Shown: positions 6,616 to 10,701 of the stretch, one piece after another
Layout of the letters: each line of letters starts with the position of its first letter
Numbering within the stretch: position 1 is the stretch's first letter
Origin: Candidatus Fermentibacterota bacterium
Lineage (GTDB): Bacteria; JAFGKV01
Direction: 5' to 3'
DNA length: 10,701 nucleotides
Assembly (NCBI GenBank): GCA_030620115.1
Contig: JAUXFG010000133.1
Location: 1-10,701 of the forward strand
Notes under the pieces: generated by a model
The model's input: only the letters and a program-made list of their open reading frames with translations
What the model was told of the DNA's origin: nothing
Database searches by the model: none
Translations under genes and position numbers: made by a program

Positions 6616-8473
6616 ATTGTGTCTGGCTGATCCTGGCAGCAGACATGAGCTGCGCTGGCGGCCAGCCCTGGCCTGGGAGAAGGAGTTCGCCGCATATGAT
6701 GGGATAGGCCAACTTGAACCGTTCGAGTACCAGTGGATGCAGCTCACCGAATTCCCCCCTTACCTCACCATCCATGCCGAGAACCGCTGCCGACCGCCCC
6801 TCGAGATAGTACGGCCGCACGCATGGCTGTACGGAAAATGGCTCATCAAGTTCCTTGACAACTGCCTCCATCACTGAACGAACATTAGCAAAACCCGCGG
6901 TACTGCCGATGGTGGCCATGGCCACTTTCTTCAGATCCTTGGTTCCTGTCTCCGCGTCCGGATCAGCCACAGTCACATTCCCCACCTCAAAAACGCTCTG
7001 AGGAAGCTCTCGGGAAGTGTTTCGAGAAAGAATATCGAGCAGCCCCGGCAGCAACCATGTTCTTACCAACGTCTGCTCACGGCTTATCGGATTGGCAATG
7101 AGCACCGTGTAGGCCGGCACTTCCAAGCCAAACTTCGAGAAGTGATCCTCTTCATTCCCCAACATGAGCGACATGGCCTCGAGAAAACCAAGGCCCGTCA
7201 ATATCCTGCCTACCCGATCCGCCAAACCCTCCCCTTCAAGCTCGGAAGCCACCGTCATGGTGGGAACCATGGTTCGAGGTATACGATCATAACCATAGGC
7301 AACCGCTAACTCTTCCATCAGGTCACGCTCATGGAGAAAATCGGCGCGGTATGGCGGCATGCGAACAGCTGCCCGGGACCCCGGAATCAGCTCAGCATCG
7401 TGCCCCATGCGCCCTAACAAGGCGGGCGCGTCCTCGTCGGAGAAGTGAAACCCAAGGAGACGCCGGGCATGATCAAGGTCGAGGGTCATCTCCTGGGGCG
7501 ACAGATCGGGCGACTGCGCACAACGATCATCAGGTTGCCTTATGGTCACCGCCTCGCCTTGGCTCCCCACGAATATCTCGAGAATGCTGGTCATCATCAC
7601 ATTGAGTGTCTTGTTCACCAGGGTCGAGCCCGGTCCCGTGACGTCGATGAACACCTCTCGGGTGTCGAGGGTCACCTTCGTCTCCTCGCTGTTGATGATG
7701 GGCGGCATGGAGAGCACCTGACCCGCATCATCGATGAGCAGCGGATATCGAGAAAAACCGTTGAATAGCCGAGCAAAAAGGCACCCTTTGGGATGCGTCT
7801 TTAGAATCTGCTCCGGTGTGACGGGTGATTCCCATCCAAGCGGCGTGAATACCAGCTCGTCCGGACCCACCGGCCGATAGATAATCTGCCCGGAGATGCC
7901 CGCAAGGTCATATATCCCAATGGACGCCCGCTTTCGATCTCTCCCCATGGCCCAGTGAAGATTTTCCTGGAGCCGCATAATCTCCTTCAGAAGATCATGA
8001 TCGAACTGCAGGTTCCGGACTACACCACAGGCGATGGCGGGACGGAAGCTCTCCTCTTCGTCCAACCCCGGCATGACCTGTACCGAAAGACGCGGCTCGG
8101 CCAAGGCATACAAGGCCAAACCCGGCTCATGTCCAAGGTAGGCACGCAGTGTGCGTGCCAGGCCGCCCACATCAAACATGTCGGGGCGAACAGCCAATAA
8201 GTCGAGCCGAATCACATCTATGGAATCGAGCTCTTCCCGCAAATCGGGATCGGCAGAGAAATCGGCTGCACAATTGTCGCAGTATCCCGGATCAGCTTCT
8301 GTAGCCGTCTTCTCCAGTACAAAACCACAGCGGACGCAACGGAACCGCCTCATGATTCCAAACCCTTCGATGTCGCAGCCAAGACGCTCCAACGCCTTGA
8401 CCAGATCGTCTTGGGGTACGGGAGTCCGCAATAGATGCCCCAAACGTTCGATGGAGATCCCTACTACCGGCAT
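6614..8473 (-). CDS. pheT: Phenylalanine--tRNA ligase beta subunit, archaeal/eukaryotic type, with zinc-ribbon insert
   Basis: This is the beta subunit of the cytoplasmic heterotetrameric enzyme that charges tRNA-Phe. I place the start at the ATG at 8473, which gives MPVVGISIERLG, the usual archaeal-type N-terminus. AGGGAGG lies seven bases upstream; the frame extends 34 codons further, but that would lie inside pheS. The product has 619 residues, longer than the roughly 550 of typical archaeal PheT. It shows the B1 NRPD-like region (VIRLDLLAVRPDMFDVGGLA, 87-106), the B3/B4 editing region with HPKGCLFARL (227-236) and FIDVTG (275-280), a B5-like segment with HERDLMEELAVAYGYDRIP (381-399), and a B6/B7 catalytic-like core ending near ICGELLL. 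There is no bacterial EMAP-type tRNA-binding domain and no C-terminal FDX-ACB domain, which also marks it as archaeal type. An insert in B1 carries CxxC-x15-CxxC (C46, C49, C65, C68), a probable zinc ribbon. Confidence 0.95.
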   Translation of the reverse strand: MPVVGISIERLGHLLRTPVPQDDLVKALERLGCDIEGFGIMRRFRCVRCGFVLEKTATEADPGYCDNCAADFSADPDLREELDSIDVIRLDLLAVRPDMFDVGGLARTLRAYLGHEPGLALYALAEPRLSVQVMPGLDEEESFRPAIACGVVRNLQFDHDLLKEIMRLQENLHWAMGRDRKRASIGIYDLAGISGQIIYRPVGPDELVFTPLGWESPVTPEQILKTHPKGCLFARLFNGFSRYPLLIDDAGQVLSMPPIINSEETKVTLDTREVFIDVTGPGSTLVNKTLNVMMTSILEIFVGSQGEAVTIRQPDDRCAQSPDLSPQEMTLDLDHARRLLGFHFSDEDAPALLGRMGHDAELIPGSRAAVRMPPYRADFLHERDLMEELAVAYGYDRIPRTMVPTMTVASELEGEGLADRVGRILTGLGFLEAMSLMLGNEEDHFSKFGLEVPAYTVLIANPISREQTLVRTWLLPGLLDILSRNTSRELPQSVFEVGNVTVADPDAETGTKDLKKVAMATIGSTAGFANVRSVMEAVVKELDEPFSVQPCVRPYYLEGRSAAVLGMDGEVRGEFGELHPLVLERFKLAYPIICGELLLPGQGWPPAQLMSAARISQTQ

Positions 8474-10005
8474 AGAGGCACCTCCCTGAGCCATTCGATA
8501 TCTGAATGGTAGATATCGCGAATGGAGGCAAGCCCATATCTGAACATTGCCAGGCGCTCGAGACCAAGACCCCACGCCAGGACAGGTACATCACAGCCCA
8601 CCGGTTTGGTCACTTCATCTCGGAATACACCTGCTCCCCCCATCTCCACCCAATCCTTCTTCTCTTCATGCCACACAAATACTTCCACACTTGGTTCCGT
8701 ATAGGGGAAAAACGCAGGCCTGAACTCGAACTTGGAGAACCCCATCTTGCGGTAAAACTGATCCAATGTTCCCAACAGCGAGGAAAAGGAGCCCTGCTCG
8801 TCAACCACGATGCCGTCAACCTGGTGGAAGAGCGGCAAATGCTTGTAGTCTACGGTCTCCCGCCTGAATACCGTGCCTACGATGAATATCTTCTGCGGTG
8901 GATTCGGATTCGCCGCCAGGGCCCGTATCGTACCCGCGGTGGTGTGAGTGCGGAGTACGATCTCCCGTGCTTTGTCCTTGCTCCACGTGGAGCCCCATCC
9001 CCTGGATCCTGTTTCCCACCCACATTCATGTGTCTGCCGCACGCGCTCCACGATCTCGCCATCGGGGAGTCTCGCGACAGCCGGCCGCTTCACGTAGAAG
9101 GTATCCTGCATCTCTCGCGCAGGGTGATCTTGTGGCTGGAACAAGGCATCGAAACCCCAGAATGCGCTCTCCACGTGGGGCGATGTCACTTCGGTAAAGC
9201 CCATATCCAGGAATGCCCGCTTCGTGTCTTCGAGTATACGCCTGAAAGGATGTTTCTTCCCTGGTACAAGGCGTTTGCTCGCCAACTGGACGTCATATGG
9301 CCGGAAATCCACCGTGCGCCAAGCACCATCTTTCAGGAGCTCACGGTCCAAGATATTGACCGTCTCTCGCGCCACGATGTCATCCGAACGCAATGATTCT
9401 CCTTTTTCGGTCAGAGAGACCGACCAACGACGTCTCTCTTTGATGACCACTATCCCGCTTCGCCCCGACAGCGCGGCCATAGCCTCTTCCGCATTGATGC
9501 CCGCCTGCGAGAGCGTATCCACGGTCCCGCTCCCGTGGGTATGGAGATGCTTCAGGAGTTTCTCGTGTTCACCGGGTTCGGGAACAATCCCCTCGCTGAG
9601 CCGACCAACGGCAACGAGGTATCCCCCGTCTCTTGTGGCGGCCCCCATGCGATCTAGGGGTTTGATCGCCTTCCCCGCCTCCTTCTGCGGAAGCCCGGCG
9701 GTCTGCGCGAGATCTCTCATATGGATACGCCCGCCCTTGGCCACCAAGGCTTCCATGACGCGGCGTTCAGGAAGCACACCGTCCTCCAACGCCTTCCCCT
9801 TGGAACCAAGCATGAACTCCTCGCAGACCTCTTCCCTCAGTGTCACAAGCCCCCGTTTCGCCAAGCTCTGCAAAGCGCCTGCGATCTGGGGATACGGCGC
9901 GTCAAGAAGTTCCGCCACAGCCCCTATCTCAATCTCCTGTCCCTTTTCGATCAACAACTTCAGACTTAAGGCCTGGTGAACAGGAAAACTCAGCTGCTCG
10001 CTCAA
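8464..10005 (-). CDS. pheS: Phenylalanine--tRNA ligase alpha subunit, archaeal/eukaryotic type
   Basis: This is the catalytic alpha subunit of phenylalanyl-tRNA synthetase, 513 residues, close to archaeal PheS and much longer than the roughly 330-350 of bacterial PheS. The N-terminal 205 residues appear to contain three successive winged-helix-like units (about 5-75, 78-132, 145-203), as in archaeal and human cytosolic alpha subunits, in place of the bacterial coiled coil. The class II core follows. Motif 1 lies around 255-280, motif 2 is VGTVFRRETVDYKHLPLFHQ (376-395), the Phe-pocket region contains RPAFFPYTEPSVEVFVWHEE (429-448), and motif 3 is AWGLGLERLAMFRYG (477-491). All key elements are intact. 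The TTG start at 10005 is supported by AAGGAAGG seven bases upstream. The stop overlaps the start of pheT by 10 bp, indicating coupled translation. No T-box or Phe-rich leader peptide is visible upstream. Confidence 0.95.
   Translation of the reverse strand: MSEQLSFPVHQALSLKLLIEKGQEIEIGAVAELLDAPYPQIAGALQSLAKRGLVTLREEVCEEFMLGSKGKALEDGVLPERRVMEALVAKGGRIHMRDLAQTAGLPQKEAGKAIKPLDRMGAATRDGGYLVAVGRLSEGIVPEPGEHEKLLKHLHTHGSGTVDTLSQAGINAEEAMAALSGRSGIVVIKERRRWSVSLTEKGESLRSDDIVARETVNILDRELLKDGAWRTVDFRPYDVQLASKRLVPGKKHPFRRILEDTKRAFLDMGFTEVTSPHVESAFWGFDALFQPQDHPAREMQDTFYVKRPAVARLPDGEIVERVRQTHECGWETGSRGWGSTWSKDKAREIVLRTHTTAGTIRALAANPNPPQKIFIVGTVFRRETVDYKHLPLFHQVDGIVVDEQGSFSSLLGTLDQFYRKMGFSKFEFRPAFFPYTEPSVEVFVWHEEKKDWVEMGGAGVFRDEVTKPVGCDVPVLAWGLGLERLAMFRYGLASIRDIYHSDIEWLREVPLCR
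8481..8487 (-). promoter_or_regulatory. Shine-Dalgarno of pheT inside the pheS 3' end
   Basis: AGGGAGG on the minus strand, within the last codons of pheS, lies seven bases before the ATG at 8473. It selects this start over the longer open frame. Confidence 0.8.
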
Positions 10006-10012
10006 TCCTTTT

Positions 10013-10020
10013 CCTTCCTT
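10013..10020 (-). promoter_or_regulatory. Shine-Dalgarno of pheS, supporting a TTG start
   Basis: AAGGAAGG on the minus strand is spaced seven bases from the TTG at 10005. No in-frame ATG offers a better start nearby that would keep the first winged-helix unit intact. Confidence 0.65.
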
Positions 10021-10029
10021 CTCTGCGAG

Positions 10030-10113
10030 GCATTCACAGGTTCAGAGTTCCCCGTTGAAGGTTGCCTTCTCTTGTTGATCATCACCAACCCAGAACCTTG
10101 AACCTCTGAATCC
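10030..10113. repeat. Inverted pair of heptameric arrays in the pheS leader
   Basis: The plus strand at 10093-10113 reads gaacctt-gaacctc-tgaatcc, three imperfect heptads. The minus strand at 10050-10030 reads gaactct-gaacctg-tgaatgc. The two 21-base arms match at 17 of 21 positions and are separated by 42 bases, so a leader RNA of pheS could fold them into a long imperfect hairpin ending about 25 bases before the start codon. It may equally be a dispersed intergenic repeat with no regulatory role. Confidence 0.55.
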
Positions 10114-10323
10114 TTGAAATGATCCTCAAATCATTCTATTCCATGCCTTCTGCATCCAGAACTCACGAATCAACGGCTCAAGATGCGAAATCCACCCCCC
10201 TGGTCAACTCCAGCCATCTCCGCGCCAGCGGACCCATGGCTACGGCCTTCGCCCTCAGCCGTCAGCTTCCAAATCCCTCTCTTCTCGCACTCAAGCATTC
10301 CAGCATGCCACCCCTCATCCACC

Positions 10324-10424
10324 AGATTCTTCAGTCGCTCCACTCCTTCAGAATGACACGCATTCACGCACCCACTTAGGCAGTACCCCTGTCATTCTGA
10401 GTGACTGCAGGGAGCGAAGAATCT
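10324..10424. repeat. Large hairpin-forming inverted repeat with 35-bp arms
   Basis: Arm 10324-10358 begins agattcttc and ends cagaatgaca. Arm 10390-10424 begins tgtcattctga and ends gaagaatct, its reverse complement apart from internal differences and a small offset. The loop is 31 bases. This matches the familiar agattcttcgct...cagaatgaca element dispersed in intergenic DNA of many environmental bacteria. A shorter outer pair, aagatgcgaaat (10180-10191) and atttcgcatctt (10444-10455), surrounds it. Confidence 0.65.
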
Positions 10425-10564
10425 CTATCCCCCAAAATCCCGCATTTCGCATCTTTTTCCAATTCCCCCCTCCCCAGATTGCCAGATTCCAGCCGTTTTC
10501 AATTGGTTAGAAACTTCACAAACGAGTCAAGTTTTTTGACGACGTTGCTGGCGACTGGTTTCTT

Positions 10565-10640
10565 GATGCTGGATGCTGGAAGGAGAACGGAACGATCCGG
10601 GTTCCATCCGGTATCCAGAGACCAGTGACCAGCAACCAGC
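10565..10640. repeat. Two short heptameric tandem repeats
   Basis: gatgctg occurs twice in tandem at 10565-10578. The units gaccagt, gaccagc and aaccagc lie in tandem at 10620-10640. Both have a 7-base period, like the arrays beside pheS. Together with the inverted repeats they make up much of the gene-free stretch 10006-10701, in which I see no credible coding region, tRNA or well-formed promoter. Confidence 0.55.
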
Positions 10641-10701
10641 ATCGCTGCGCCTCGATGAATGGGTTATGGCATCATCACTCGTCGGTTTGAGGCGTAGCTT
10701 C

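Noticed and set aside
6600-6695. N-terminal extension of the uncharacterised protein to 6695
   Set aside because: It would overlap pheT by about 80 bases, has an unlike composition, and the GTG at 6599 has a strong Shine-Dalgarno.
8506-9396. Open frame of 296 codons on the plus strand opposite pheS
   Set aside because: It is antisense to the conserved catalytic core of pheS and resembles no family I know. High-GC codon structure readily leaves such antisense frames open.
10324-10455. CRISPR array
   Set aside because: The repeats are inverted arms and short tandem heptads, not regularly spaced direct repeats with unique spacers.
10502-10530. TTGACT on the minus strand as a -35 box for pheS
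   Set aside because: At 16-18 base spacing there is no recognisable -10 hexamer (ACCAAT or similar), and it lies about 500 bases from the start codon.
10006-10701. T-box riboswitch, Phe-rich leader peptide or tRNA upstream of pheS
   Set aside because: I see no T-box consensus on the minus strand, no run of Phe codons behind a ribosome binding site, and no cloverleaf with a TTCRANY arm.

Overview
The window reads as a chromosomal segment from a bacterium of fairly high GC content. It holds six protein genes, well spaced by repeat-rich intergenic DNA. Supporting a bacterial origin are clear Shine-Dalgarno sequences, GTG and TTG starts, a VTC/DUF4956 gene pair, and a dispersed hairpin repeat of a type common in bacterial intergenic DNA. 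One point is at odds with an ordinary bacterium: the phenylalanyl-tRNA synthetase is of the archaeal/eukaryotic-cytosolic type, a form known in spirochaetes and some other bacterial lineages. I cannot name the phylum from this window.

Left end (1-1388, + strand): the 3' part of a VTC-domain gene (polyphosphate-polymerase-like, cut by the window edge) is followed two bases later by a DUF4956 membrane protein. This pairing recurs in bacteria. A 120-bp convergent gap with a 12-bp tandem repeat and a small hairpin follows.

Middle (1509-4379, - strand): a 956-residue SWIM-SNF2 helicase-like ATPase with all the classical motifs. Its unusual C-terminal third may be a degenerate nucleotidyltransferase-like segment plus a HEPN-like helical bundle (inference). 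Upstream (4380-4817) is a gap whose distal half is a hairpin-rich, inverted-repeat-bounded element of about 240 bp.

Right half (4818-10005, - strand): three tightly packed genes, transcribed pheS, then pheT, then a conserved uncharacterised gene. pheS and pheT overlap by 10 bp. The third gene starts 14 bp after pheT, and its Shine-Dalgarno sequence overlaps the pheT stop codon, so the three probably form one operon. PheT carries a four-cysteine zinc-ribbon-like insert near its N-terminus. The third protein (593 aa) is cysteine-rich and has a GGIGT loop recalling flavin-dependent TIM barrels, but no function can be assigned.

Right end (10006-10701): no gene is supported. It is upstream of pheS and consists of heptameric tandem repeats, an inverted heptad array next to the pheS start, and a large hairpin-forming inverted repeat.

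The candidates most worth following up are the uncharacterised protein tied to an archaeal-type PheRS, the PheT zinc ribbon, and the C-terminal module of the SNF2 protein. None amounts to a demonstrated new system from sequence alone.
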